DNA of 64,000 nucleotides from an uncultured Granulosicoccus sp. (GTDB taxonomy: Bacteria; Pseudomonadota; Gammaproteobacteria; Granulosicoccales; Granulosicoccaceae), in the NCBI GenBank assembly GCA_947499955.1, contig CANMQI010000024.1, positions 17,177-81,176 of the forward strand, read 5' to 3'. The notes beneath the pieces are model-generated. The model was not told the origin of the DNA and made no database searches. It saw nothing but the letters and a program-made list of their open reading frames with translations. This document shows positions 23,994-32,848 of this stretch, one piece after another; within the stretch, counting starts at the first letter, position 1; each line of letters begins with the position of its first letter. The translations under genes were made by a program, and so were the position numbers.

Positions 23994-26671
23994 GAGAAAG
24001 CCTCCATACTGTCATCCGTCTCGGCCTCGGTCACCAGAGCCTCCTCGTCGATCCGGCACAGGGATTTCAATTCACAGTGCTGGCAGGCTGTCTTCATCGG
24101 CGTCACGGCTGCCAGCCCCTGCCGCACTTCGCCAGCCACAGCATCGAGTGCTTCACGCCAGTGTCCACGCCAGTCGTTCCAGTCCTCCAGAGGCCTGTCG
24201 GTTGCCTGCCCGGCACGGGATCGCGTGACACGGGTCTTGACCTTCGGCAACAGCGAATCGTCACTGGCCACGCCCTTGAAAGTGCACTGATGTCGCGCCA
24301 CCTGGGCAAAGCTTGCCCCTTCGATCTCTTCATTGGTCAGTACATACAAGGGCAGTTGCGGGTTGACGATACGCTGATCCGCCCAGGTATTGATCCTGCT
24401 GGAGATGCCAGTCTTGTAATCGATGACCACCAGAGAGTCACCGATCCGGTCGATGCGATCCAGCATGACGTTCATGACGATACCACCGTGCTCGATGCTC
24501 TGACGTTGCTCCAGTGATACCACCTCGAACGCCTGACGCGGTATCTCGCATTGCACCAGCCATTCATCCAGCAGCCCCTTCAGACGAATGGTTTCCAGCA
24601 CCCGCAGTGAGGATGGCACCTCATACTCCACGACAACCGCCTCGATCACGCGCTCCAGCTCCTGCAGTCGCTGTGCATCATCCATGGCGACCAGCGCCGC
24701 ATGACTGCCAACCGACTTCCAGAACTGCTCCAGCGCACTGTGCAGCAGCGTGCCGTGCTGACGCGGATCCAGCCCCAGCCCGGCTTCCTCCAGCGGCCGA
24801 ATGGCCAGACGGTGCAAGGCAAAGGCACGAAACGGACACAAGGCCTGATCCTCGAACAGACGCGCCCCACCACGCACTTCACTGCCTTCAGGCAAGGCCG
24901 GTCCATGATCATCCACCACCGCCTCCAGCTGCAACGACTCCTGCAGGACTGTCGCAGGGTCGATCAACGCTGGCAGCTCATCCAGACGCTGCAGTCGTGC
25001 AGCGGCCAGCGCCAGACTGGCCTCGGCCGGATCGAACGCGGGAACCGAGGCCACATCCAGCGACTTGCCATCACGCGCCTTGGCATGACTGGCAATCAGC
25101 AACGGCGCCTGTGACCCCCACATGCGGAATTCACGCTCTGCCAGTGCCAGTCGCGCCGCGGCAGAGGCCACGGGCACGCCTTGCGCCTTCTGCGCGTTGA
25201 TGGAGACGAAGGGACTGGGAGAACCGGTCGGTGGCCATTGCTCGGTATCCAGACCCGCAACCCACAGGCAGTCGACGTCGATGCCATGACTCTCCAGCCG
25301 GCCCATGATCTGGATCGGCGTACTGGGCGTCTCGAGCTGGAAGATGCGATCGCGCGCCAGTCGCTGGATCAGACGCAGGGCCTCGCTCACGTTGACAATT
25401 TCCCCATCGTCCAGTATCTGCATGTCGTCCAGACACTCCATCCAGGCAGAGACCGCCTGGTATTCTTCCGTGCCTATCGACTTGCCGGGCCAACCAAGCA
25501 GACTCAGACTGTCGCTGAACCGAGTCGCCCATTCGGTCAGCGTGACACTGCTGAAGCGCTTGCGTTGCAGCAGCTGCTCGATGGGTCGCTTCAGACGGCT
25601 GCCGGCATACAGCCTTTCCTGGAATTGTTCCAGCGTCAGCGAGCGGACCCGATCATCACGCAGGCGACGATCCAGCTGCTCCCGACGTCGGGCCTCCTCA
25701 GCCGAGGCTTCCAGATACGGGCTCAGCAACACGGCCGACAGCTCGCTACCCTGAATGGACCCCAGGCTCAGTCTGATCAGCGACAATGCTGCACCCACCA
25801 CAGCGGTATCTCGCAGCGGTGTTCCCAACGACAGATCATAGGGCCGACCCTTCTGGCGAATCTCTTCGGGCGACAGGCCCGGGAAGAACACCCGATCGAA
25901 GGCGCGCATGACCGAGGCACGTCTTTGCTGCAAGTCCGACACCACCAGTCCCAGCGATTGTCCGACATCATGCTCGAGCTCGGCCCGCATGTGACTGGCG
26001 ATGGACAACATCTCCTGCTCATCATCGGCATATTGCTGACTCAGCACCTGTGCGCGGGGCTGACGCTGAGCCAGTTCCACATTCACACCGGCCTCGGCCA
26101 GCACCCGGGTAAACTGCAACAACTGCGGCGGCAACTCGAGAAAACCTTCGAAGATCACGGCTTCGGGCAACAGGGCGGCAGCTTCAGGCTGTATCAGCAC
26201 CTCGCACAGGTGATCGGCGAGCGAGGCTTCGTCGATACGGCATTCTGCCTCCAGCGCCTCGGTATAGCTGTTGCACCATCGCTGCCAGGTGTATTGATCA
26301 TGTGACAGATAGTCATCTTCCGGATTGTGACATTGCCACGCGCAGGACATCTCCCACGCCGATCGTGCAGACAGGGTCGCCGCATCCTTGTCCAGCAGTT
26401 CCAGATGCGCATCGTTTTCGATACATTGCCGCCACAACTTCTGTTGCAGCAGATCCGGCAGCAGAGTCCGCCGGCTCAGACCGGCCGCAAGCGCGCCATC
26501 ATGCAATGAGCGTAGCCAGGCCCGAAAAGGCAGGATGGACGGCGTCTCCCACCATTGATGCCCCTGTTGCAATTGCCAGCGGCTGTAGCGGGACAGGTGA
26601 TGGCGTGCAAGGCGCTGATTGACGGTAATCAGGAGTGCGCCTGCAGCGACCTGTTCACTATGATCATTCAC
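23990..26671 (-). CDS. AddB-like PD-(D/E)XK nuclease (TIGR03623-type probable DNA repair protein)
   Basis: The partner of the helicase-nuclease gene downstream; 893 residues from the GTG at 26671. The N-terminus (LLITVNQRLARHHLSRY, then WETPSILPFRAWLRSL) is that of the proteobacterial family named probable DNA repair protein. It has no Walker A in the usual place, so it is unlikely to be an active helicase. The C-terminal nuclease domain has VVIDYKTG near residue 750. An iron-sulfur staple is likely: Cys in LCPFRAF (about 610) and three Cys in CQHCELKSLC (about 865-873), the AddB pattern. The open frame extends further upstream, but that part overlaps the galE promoter and start and is not protein-like. 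Confidence 0.88.
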   Translation of the reverse strand: MNDHSEQVAAGALLITVNQRLARHHLSRYSRWQLQQGHQWWETPSILPFRAWLRSLHDGALAAGLSRRTLLPDLLQQKLWRQCIENDAHLELLDKDAATLSARSAWEMSCAWQCHNPEDDYLSHDQYTWQRWCNSYTEALEAECRIDEASLADHLCEVLIQPEAAALLPEAVIFEGFLELPPQLLQFTRVLAEAGVNVELAQRQPRAQVLSQQYADDEQEMLSIASHMRAELEHDVGQSLGLVVSDLQQRRASVMRAFDRVFFPGLSPEEIRQKGRPYDLSLGTPLRDTAVVGAALSLIRLSLGSIQGSELSAVLLSPYLEASAEEARRREQLDRRLRDDRVRSLTLEQFQERLYAGSRLKRPIEQLLQRKRFSSVTLTEWATRFSDSLSLLGWPGKSIGTEEYQAVSAWMECLDDMQILDDGEIVNVSEALRLIQRLARDRIFQLETPSTPIQIMGRLESHGIDVDCLWVAGLDTEQWPPTGSPSPFVSINAQKAQGVPVASAAARLALAEREFRMWGSQAPLLIASHAKARDGKSLDVASVPAFDPAEASLALAAARLQRLDELPALIDPATVLQESLQLEAVVDDHGPALPEGSEVRGGARLFEDQALCPFRAFALHRLAIRPLEEAGLGLDPRQHGTLLHSALEQFWKSVGSHAALVAMDDAQRLQELERVIEAVVVEYEVPSSLRVLETIRLKGLLDEWLVQCEIPRQAFEVVSLEQRQSIEHGGIVMNVMLDRIDRIGDSLVVIDYKTGISSRINTWADQRIVNPQLPLYVLTNEEIEGASFAQVARHQCTFKGVASDDSLLPKVKTRVTRSRAGQATDRPLEDWNDWRGHWREALDAVAGEVRQGLAAVTPMKTACQHCELKSLCRIDEEALVTEAETDDSMEAFS

Positions 26672-26797
26672 GATACTGTCAAACCCTGATAGTTCGGAGC
26701 ACGGCGATGATGGCACAGCTCCGGCTGAATTAATCGGCGTCGGCAGATACAATGCAGGCCAACCTTTTCTGCAACCCCAAGGCGGCAAGCTTCCTTC

Positions 26798-27814
26798 ATG
26801 AACAACAAGCCCATACTCGTGACCGGCGGTGCCGGCTATATCGGCAGCCATGTCGTCAAATTGCTGGGAGAGCGCGGCGAAACCGTTATCGTGCTTGACG
26901 ACCTGTCTACCGGCAACGCCGATGCTGTCCTGCACGGCGAACTGGTCATCGGCAAGACCGGCGACATGGAACTGGTCAGCAAGCTCATTGCCGACAAGGG
27001 CATCGACACCGTGATGCATTTTGCCGCACACACCATTGTGCCTGAAAGCGTCGAGAATCCGCTCAAGTACTACGCAAACAATACCTGCAGCACGCGCAAC
27101 CTGCTGCAGGCCTGCCAGGAAAACAAGGTTGGCAATTTCATCTTCTCATCGACCGCCGCCACCTACGGTGTGCCCGATCCCAGCATCGGCGCCTGCAACG
27201 AAGAACTGCCAACCGCCCCCATCAACGCCTATGGCACCTCCAAACTGATGTCCGAGGCCATGCTGCGTGACCTCAGTGCGGCCTGTGATCTCAAGCATGT
27301 CGTGCTGCGTTACTTCAATGTGGCAGGCTCCGATCCGGATGGGCGCATTGGTCAATCCACACCGAATGCCACGCTGCTGATCAAGGTCGCCGCAGAAGTC
27401 GCCCTGGGCAAACGTGAACAACTGTATGTTTACGGCACGGACTATCCGACAGAAGACGGTACCGGAGTCAGGGACTATATACACGTGTCCGATCTGGCAG
27501 CCGCGCACCTCTCCGCACTGGATTATCTGCGCAATGGCGGTGATTCCACGCTACTCAACTGCGGTTATGGTCATGGCTTCAGTGTCCGCCAGGTCATTGA
27601 TGCCGTGGAACGTGTTCACGGCTCTCCCATCAAGGTGATCGAACAGCCGCGCCGTGCAGGTGATCCTCCCGCCTTGATTGCAGCGGTCGACAAGATCCAT
27701 CAGACCCTGGACTGGAAGCCGCAGTTCGATGACCTCGACACGATCGTCAAGACCTCACTGGAGTGGGAGAAGAAACTGATGGCACGCCGCCACAACAGTG
27801 ACAGCGCCAGCTGA
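26798..27814 (+). CDS. galE: UDP-glucose 4-epimerase
   Basis: A cytoplasmic epimerase of 338 residues that interconverts UDP-glucose and UDP-galactose for surface polysaccharides. The NAD-binding motif is VTGGAGYIGSH at the N-terminus. The catalytic triad is visible as Ser/Thr in FSSTAATYG and YGTSKLMSE, with the YxxxK pair. RYFNVAGSDPDGRIGQ and DYPTEDGTGVRDYIHVSDLA are GalE hallmarks. It stands alone, divergent from the AddB-like gene across 126 bp. The ATG at 26798 is close to a GGCGGCAAG stretch rather than a strong ribosome site. Confidence 0.96.
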   Translation: MNNKPILVTGGAGYIGSHVVKLLGERGETVIVLDDLSTGNADAVLHGELVIGKTGDMELVSKLIADKGIDTVMHFAAHTIVPESVENPLKYYANNTCSTRNLLQACQENKVGNFIFSSTAATYGVPDPSIGACNEELPTAPINAYGTSKLMSEAMLRDLSAACDLKHVVLRYFNVAGSDPDGRIGQSTPNATLLIKVAAEVALGKREQLYVYGTDYPTEDGTGVRDYIHVSDLAAAHLSALDYLRNGGDSTLLNCGYGHGFSVRQVIDAVERVHGSPIKVIEQPRRAGDPPALIAAVDKIHQTLDWKPQFDDLDTIVKTSLEWEKKLMARRHNSDSAS

Positions 27815-27838
27815 ACATCGCCTCGCGAATTCAGCTTG

Positions 27839-29377
27839 TCAAAGGACCAGATCGCACTGCGCCGCATTGGCGAGTGCGTTCCCGGCTCTGAGCAGCTCGG
27901 ACACATGTCGATAGAAGTGCAGGTGAATCTTCGACGGCAGCTTGCTCAGCGACCCGGCTGACAATTCCAGTGCCTTGACGTCTGTCAGGGCAATGACATC
28001 GTGTGATGATGGCGCTCCACTGATGAAACTGCCCTCCCCCAGACTCTCGCCTTCCGAGAGCAGGCGCAGATAGCGATTCTGAGCGCGCACACAGGCAACC
28101 CCGTCGGTGATGACCAGCAGGCGACGCAACGTCGTCCCACGCGCTGTCAGCGTGTCCTGAGGGCTGAAGCGGCGTACTTGCACCCGATCCAGCAGCTGGC
28201 TGATCTCCGCTTCGGAAAACGAGCGGAAGAACGACTGTTGCCGAAGACGACGTATGAGCTTCTGGCGAGCCAGAGGACGGCGACTGTGCAAACCGAATTT
28301 TTCAATGAAGGGACGAAGCGCACGCGCCATGTCCTGACCGGACTGGTAGCGGGCTTCAGGCTTCTTTTCCAGGGCTTTCGCCAGTACATTGGACAATTCC
28401 TGGGGCAGATCCGGCCGTATCTGACGCAGGCGTGGCGCGGGCCGATGCACCACGGTACGAAACAGATCCTTGACTTTCTTTGCCTTGAACAACTGGCGCC
28501 CGGTGAGCAACTCGAACAACACGGTCGCCAGTGAATAGAAGTCACTGGGCGGACCCAGCTCGCGTCCCAGAATCTGCTCCGGCGACATGTAGTTGGGGGT
28601 TCCCAGCGTGGGCCCCTTGCGCTTGAGCTCGCCTTCGTCACGCAGACCGACCGCGATACCGAAATCCAGCAGCTTCACCACACCATTGTCAGCCAGCATG
28701 ATGTTCGCCGGCTTGATGTCCCGGTGAAGAATGCCCTGCTGATGAGAATAATCCAGCGCCATGCAGCATTCGGCAATCACGCGCAAGGCTTCGTGGACCG
28801 GCAGCAAGGTCTTGCCCTTGCCGTATTCCTTGAGTGATTTACCCTCAATCACCTCCATGACGAGATAGTTGAGATCTTCAAACTGACCCGCATCGTGCAC
28901 GGTGACGATATTCTGATGCGTCAAACGTCCGGCGGCGATGATTTCTGTCTGATAGGCGCGCTGCGCACCGGGAACCTTGCCCGTCGACACATGCGCCTCA
29001 CCCATGGGCGAGAGCTTGATTGCCACTTCGCGTCCCAGAAGGTTATCCAGTGCCTGATGCACCACACCGCAGGTACCGGAACCGATACGTCGTCCAATGG
29101 TGTAACGATCGATTTCACCGGGCACCACGATATCCAGTGGCTTGATCGACACCGGCGCCATTTTATCGTCACCACCGCCTTTCACGGCAGGTACACCCTT
29201 GTCATTCCCGGGGGAAGGCGCCATCTCGCCGCTGGAGTCGGATGCTTGCCTGGAAGCTGCAGGCTTCACCCTGTCAGCATCCACAGCGCTTTGCTGCAAT
29301 CGAGGTTCATTGCAGGCAAAAGCGCGCCGGGCAAGACGTGAAGACGCAGAAGAGCGTTGTCGAACAGGCGCGGACAC
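27839..29377 (-). CDS. Serine/threonine protein kinase with C-terminal cyclic-nucleotide-binding-like domain
   Basis: A 512-residue eukaryotic-type kinase. The first 85 residues look disordered. The kinase domain (about 91-350) has IGSGTCGVVHQA, Lys in VAIKL, the catalytic ILHRDIKPANIML, LLDFGIAVG and YMSPEQ. After a basic linker, residues about 385-500 form a cNMP-binding-like domain. Its phosphate-binding cassette reads GEGSFISGAPSSHDVIA; the Arg that usually contacts the cyclic phosphate is missing, so ligand binding is doubtful. No transmembrane helix is seen, unlike PknB-type kinases. The GTG at 29377 has no clear ribosome site; ATGs at 29224 and 29161 are alternatives. Confidence 0.9.
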   Translation of the reverse strand: MSAPVRQRSSASSRLARRAFACNEPRLQQSAVDADRVKPAASRQASDSSGEMAPSPGNDKGVPAVKGGGDDKMAPVSIKPLDIVVPGEIDRYTIGRRIGSGTCGVVHQALDNLLGREVAIKLSPMGEAHVSTGKVPGAQRAYQTEIIAAGRLTHQNIVTVHDAGQFEDLNYLVMEVIEGKSLKEYGKGKTLLPVHEALRVIAECCMALDYSHQQGILHRDIKPANIMLADNGVVKLLDFGIAVGLRDEGELKRKGPTLGTPNYMSPEQILGRELGPPSDFYSLATVLFELLTGRQLFKAKKVKDLFRTVVHRPAPRLRQIRPDLPQELSNVLAKALEKKPEARYQSGQDMARALRPFIEKFGLHSRRPLARQKLIRRLRQQSFFRSFSEAEISQLLDRVQVRRFSPQDTLTARGTTLRRLLVITDGVACVRAQNRYLRLLSEGESLGEGSFISGAPSSHDVIALTDVKALELSAGSLSKLPSKIHLHFYRHVSELLRAGNALANAAQCDLVL

Positions 29378-29463
29378 GAGTAACGTTGAAAACCTTTGGC
29401 ACGACGAACGAATCGCGGATCATATCATTCTCGCAACAGTATCGAGCAAGCCTCTCATGTCAC

Positions 29464-30057
29464 TCAGGCTTTCTCATGGAATACAGCTTGAGCCATCGAC
29501 AAGCCATCCTTGCCGACCAGCAGTGAAACCTTCTCCCTGTCCGTACTCAGGGTCGGTGCAGGCCAGATCGAGGCAACCACGGCCGAGAGCACGATGAAGA
29601 ACGCCACGGACATCACGACACTGACAAACATTCTGACCTCGAAGGTATGTCTGATGACATGCGCCATCAGCGACAGACCCCAGACCAGCAGCACGAAATC
29701 GGCCACCGTGCTGGTCGCCATGACCGAATCGGTTGATTCGGGCCGCAGGGCAAACAGCGGCAGGGCTGCCAGGTTGATAAAGGTCGATGCACCGCACAGA
29801 CCGCCGAAAGCCTGCTCAAAGCGGGCTGTATGGCCGACGATACTCAAGGCTATCCAGATTGCAACTCCGGTGCAGCTCAGATCGATCAGGGCCTGCAGGA
29901 ATGCCCGCTCGACACCGAAAGGTACAGCGACAGCCATGACATAACTGACCAGCGCCAATCCCGCTCCGATCTGCATCTGCGCACGGCCAGCAGGCAGGTC
30001 TTGCGGCTTGCCCATGAGGAAAGCGATGTTGAAATACTGTTGAAGCAGGTTACGCAC
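29464..30057 (-). CDS. Four-helix membrane protein of unknown function
   Basis: I do not recognise this 197-residue protein. It has four or five hydrophobic segments (about residues 30-46, 50-75, 85-105, 112-132 and 140-165). It ends in a polar tail (STDREKVSLLVGKDGLSM). The arrangement resembles small Yip1-like membrane proteins, but I would not assign it. It lies 86 bp upstream of the kinase gene on the same strand, so the two may be co-transcribed. It is divergent from rnt. Confidence 0.75.
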   Translation of the reverse strand: MRNLLQQYFNIAFLMGKPQDLPAGRAQMQIGAGLALVSYVMAVAVPFGVERAFLQALIDLSCTGVAIWIALSIVGHTARFEQAFGGLCGASTFINLAALPLFALRPESTDSVMATSTVADFVLLVWGLSLMAHVIRHTFEVRMFVSVVMSVAFFIVLSAVVASIWPAPTLSTDREKVSLLVGKDGLSMAQAVFHEKA

Positions 30058-30179
30058 TGTGCAAAACGTCGCCTATTCGAGAGAGGTTCGATGGTATCAC
30101 CTACACCGGCGTGTATGATTCTCGGCTAAGTTAACCTCCCTATCCTTTAATCCGCACCGCTCAGGAGCGCTTGGCGTAT

Positions 30180-30842
30180 ATGTATCAACCCGGAAAAGCC
30201 TATTCTCTCAGTGAACGTTTCAGAGGCTACCTACCTGTCGTCGTGGATGTCGAAACAGGAGGGTTCAACGAGCGCAATGATGCCCTGCTGGAAATTGCCG
30301 CCGTTCTGCTGGACGTGGATGGCGAAGGCAAGCTGCGCCCGGTCAAGAGCTATACCACTCACGTGGTCCCGTTCGATGGCAGTAATATCGAACCCAAATC
30401 GCTGGAAGTGAACGGCATTGATCCCTACCACCCGCTGCGCGCGGCGCGTGAAGAACGCGAAGCGCTGGCGCATATCTTCAACCCGGTACGTGAAGCGGTG
30501 TCAGCCGCCAACTGCACGCGCGCCATTCTGGTCGGTCACAATGCCTTCTTCGACCTGAAGTTCGTCAATGCGGCCGCCGATCGCTGCGGTATCAAGAAGA
30601 ACCCCTTCCATCCCTTCAGCTGCTTTGATACCGTTTCCCTGTGTGGCCTCGCCTACGGGCAGACCGTACTGGCACGCTCGGCAGTGGCAGCCGGCATGGA
30701 TTGGGACACGGCAGAAGCGCACTCAGCCATCTACGACACGCGCATGACAGCCGACCTGTTCTGTTCGGTCGTGAACCGTTGGGAAGAATTGCATGAAGGC
30801 ATGGAAGCGCCCATCGCCGATGGGTCCTACGTGCCTCGTTGA
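30180..30842 (+). CDS. rnt: Ribonuclease T
   Basis: A DEDDh 3'-5' exoribonuclease of 220 residues that trims the CCA end of tRNA and matures other stable RNAs. The exonuclease motifs are VVVDVETGGFN (first Asp and Glu), LVGHNAFFDLKFV (second Asp), and HSAIYDTRMTADLF (His and last Asp). The family block CFDTVSLCGLAYGQTVLARS is present. I chose the ATG at 30180, 12 bases after AGGAG; an in-frame TTG at 30171 is possible but too close to that site. It is followed by arfB after 15 bp. Confidence 0.96.
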   Translation: MYQPGKAYSLSERFRGYLPVVVDVETGGFNERNDALLEIAAVLLDVDGEGKLRPVKSYTTHVVPFDGSNIEPKSLEVNGIDPYHPLRAAREEREALAHIFNPVREAVSAANCTRAILVGHNAFFDLKFVNAAADRCGIKKNPFHPFSCFDTVSLCGLAYGQTVLARSAVAAGMDWDTAEAHSAIYDTRMTADLFCSVVNRWEELHEGMEAPIADGSYVPR

Positions 30843-30857
30843 GGCTCTGCTGGCACC

Positions 30858-31274
30858 ATGCTGAAGATCAATGACACTTTGTCCATACCACTCGAGGAAA
30901 TCGAGTGGCAGGCCATTCGCTCACAGGGCGCGGGTGGCCAGAACGTCAACAAAGTGGCTTCAGCGGTGCACCTGCGTTTCGACATCATGGCCTCGAGCCT
31001 GCCGGAGCATATCAAGACGCGTCTGATGCAGATCAAGGACAAGCGACTGACCAAGGATGGTGTCATCGTGATCAAGGCGCAACAACACCGGCGCCAGGAT
31101 CAGAATCATGCCGATGCGCTGGAGCGCCTGGCCGAACTGATTCGCCTGGGCGTTCACGTGCCGCAGAAACGTCGCCCGACTCGCCCGACACGCAACTCGG
31201 TGAAACGGCGTCTCGACCACAAGACTCGCCACTCCAGACTCAAGGCTGGTCGTGGCAAGGTCGATTTCGACTGA
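30858..31274 (+). CDS. arfB: Alternative ribosome-rescue factor, peptidyl-tRNA hydrolase
   Basis: A 138-residue rescue factor (ArfB/YaeJ, ICT1 family) that releases peptides from ribosomes stalled on mRNA lacking a stop codon. The catalytic GGQ motif lies in RSQGAGGQNVNKVASAVHL near residue 27. The C-terminal tail is Lys/Arg-rich (KRRLDHKTRHSRLKAGRGK); in ArfB this tail inserts into the empty mRNA channel. Length matches the family, and shorter than RF1/RF2, with no codon-recognition domain. It is probably co-transcribed with rnt. A strong hairpin follows at 31285. Confidence 0.95.
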   Translation: MLKINDTLSIPLEEIEWQAIRSQGAGGQNVNKVASAVHLRFDIMASSLPEHIKTRLMQIKDKRLTKDGVIVIKAQQHRRQDQNHADALERLAELIRLGVHVPQKRRPTRPTRNSVKRRLDHKTRHSRLKAGRGKVDFD

Positions 31275-31284
31275 CAAACACGAT

Positions 31285-31311
31285 GGCACACGACAGCTGG
31301 GGTCGTGTGCC
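31285..31311. terminator. Bidirectional hairpin between arfB and grxD
   Basis: A perfect 10-bp inverted repeat, GGCACACGAC/GTCGTGTGCC, with a 7-base loop lies 10 bp after arfB and 16 bp before the end of the convergent grxD. Its position and symmetry suit termination from both sides, although no T-tract is present. Confidence 0.7.
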
Positions 31312-31326
31312 TGTCGAACCGGTGAC

Positions 31327-31665
31327 TCAGGCAGACTGCGTGGCAGCCTTGTCGATCATCTTCTGCAGTTCGCCACTCTCGGCCAGTTCCATGACGATAT
31401 CGCAGCCACCGACCAGCTCTTGTTCGATGTAGAGCTGAGGAAAGGTCGGCCAGTCAGATACCTGAGGCAGGGTTTCGCGAATGGCAGGGTCAGCAATGAT
31501 GTTGACGAAGGCAAATTCCTTGTTGCATTGCTTCAGTGCTTCCACGGTGCGCATGGAAAAACCGCACATGGGCAGCTGAGGGGTGCCTTTCATGTACAGG
31601 ATTACCGGGTTTTCGGCAATCTGCTGTTCGATGCGGGTACGGACGTCGGATGCTTGATCACTCAT
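31327..31665 (-). CDS. grxD: Monothiol glutaredoxin, Grx4 type
   Basis: A cytoplasmic monothiol glutaredoxin of 112 residues that binds a [2Fe-2S] cluster with glutathione and delivers or senses iron-sulfur clusters. The active site CGFS is at residue 34, in GTPQLPMCGFSMRTV. Glutathione-binding blocks follow: DWPTFPQLYI and GGCDIVMEL. The length fits bacterial Grx4. It lies downstream of sodB on the same strand but separated by 244 bp with a hairpin, so it probably has its own promoter. Confidence 0.96.
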   Translation of the reverse strand: MSDQASDVRTRIEQQIAENPVILYMKGTPQLPMCGFSMRTVEALKQCNKEFAFVNIIADPAIRETLPQVSDWPTFPQLYIEQELVGGCDIVMELAESGELQKMIDKAATQSA

Positions 31666-31860
31666 GTTGCTGCTTGCTCACGGTCAAAAACGAAAAAATG
31701 GACAGACAAGACAGTGTACCCCCGCCGCCAGGCAGGTACACCGGTATGGAGCGTAATCTGGGGAACTACCGACAAAACTGCAAGTGGCGCTGGAGCCTGG
31801 AAAGGCTTTTCTCATCACAGGCCAGGAGGTCGGTACATCCGGCAGTGCCGGGGGGATACT

Positions 31861-31886
31861 GGTGAGTCAGCCAGGGCTGACCCACC
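31861..31886 (-). terminator. Hairpin after sodB
   Basis: GGTGAGTCAGC pairs with GCTGACCCACC (11 bp, one mismatch, 4-base loop) 24 bp after the sodB stop. It is likely the sodB terminator. The rest of the 31666-31909 gap holds no visible gene and should carry the grxD promoter. Confidence 0.5.
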
Positions 31887-31909
31887 AGGTGGTGCTTGAG
31901 CTGAACCTA

Positions 31910-32515
31910 TCAGCTGGCAGCGGCAAAACGCTCTGAAGTCTTCGCCCAGTCAACCACTTCCAGCCAACCGTCGATGTAGTCAGGACGCTTGTTCTGATAC
32001 TTCAGGTAGTAGGCATGCTCCCACACGTCCAGCGCCAGAACAGGTGTGCCCTGCTTTTCCGCAACCTGCATCAGCGGGTTGTCCTGGTTAGGCGTGGAGG
32101 TGATTTCCAGCTTGCCGTCCTTGACGATCAGCCAGGCAAAACCGGAACCGAAACGGCCAATGCCAGCCTGCTTGAGGCCGGACTTCAGTTCGTCCATGGA
32201 ACCGAAGGCAGAATCGATGGCAGCAGAGAGTTCACTGCTCGGAGCGCTACCGCCGTTGCACATGGAGTTCCAGTACAGGATGTGGTTGTAGTAACCACCA
32301 CCGTTGTTGCGAACCGCCGGAGACGTGTTGGCATCAACGAGGCCCATGACCTCTTCCAGGGACTTGTCAGCCATGGGCGTGTCGTCTACCGCACCCGTGA
32401 AGTTGTTGAAATAGGTGCGGTGATGACGGTCATAGTGGATTTCCATGGTCTGGGCATCCACATGTGGCTCGAGGGCCGTGAAGTCGTAAGGCAGGTCTGG
32501 AAATGAAAAAGACAT
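31910..32515 (-). CDS. sodB: Superoxide dismutase, Fe/Mn family
   Basis: A 201-residue enzyme that converts superoxide to oxygen and hydrogen peroxide. Metal ligands are His27 (EIHYDRHH), His78 (GGGYYNHILYW), and Asp and His in DVWEHAYYLKYQ near residues 160-168. The start MSFSFPDLPYDFTALEPHVD is typical of the cytoplasmic enzyme; there is no signal peptide. The GGGYYNH block differs from the usual AAQVWNH of FeSOD and GGHANH of MnSOD, so metal choice (Fe, Mn or either) cannot be read safely. It stands alone, divergent from argD. Confidence 0.93.
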   Translation of the reverse strand: MSFSFPDLPYDFTALEPHVDAQTMEIHYDRHHRTYFNNFTGAVDDTPMADKSLEEVMGLVDANTSPAVRNNGGGYYNHILYWNSMCNGGSAPSSELSAAIDSAFGSMDELKSGLKQAGIGRFGSGFAWLIVKDGKLEITSTPNQDNPLMQVAEKQGTPVLALDVWEHAYYLKYQNKRPDYIDGWLEVVDWAKTSERFAAAS

Positions 32516-32848
32516 GTAAAGCTCCTGAATGGTTGACCGATATGACTGCCGCCGCCAATCTGCACGCCGGCGCTATTGGTGATCGAGAGCATACCAAGAC
32601 ACAGCGGCACGTGGCAGCTTGGTGTAAATCGGCATCTCCCGGTCGCAAATACAGTGGGAATTACCGGTATATGGTCTCACTCGAGTTTCCGCCTTGGCAA
32701 GCGTGGGGACCACTGATTGCATATTCTGCCTTCACAGGGCTCTCGGCCCCGTCGATAAAGGCCTCGACAGGCCGCCGGATGGGTTGGCCTGCCGGCACAA
32801 CTGTAATAGTATCAAGCGCCTGATTCCTGTAACCAAAGGCTCTATCCA
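32516..32848. promoter_or_regulatory. Divergent intergenic region between sodB and argD
   Basis: This 333-bp region has no convincing gene. It should carry the promoters for sodB and argD. AAAGG at about 32837 serves argD as a ribosome site. I see no clear ArgR box or iron-box pair and no strong hairpin. Confidence 0.5.

Noticed and set aside
26672..27031. Upstream extension of the AddB-like gene
   Set aside because: It would overlap galE on the other strand and has no similarity to the family N-terminus, which begins just after the GTG at 26671.
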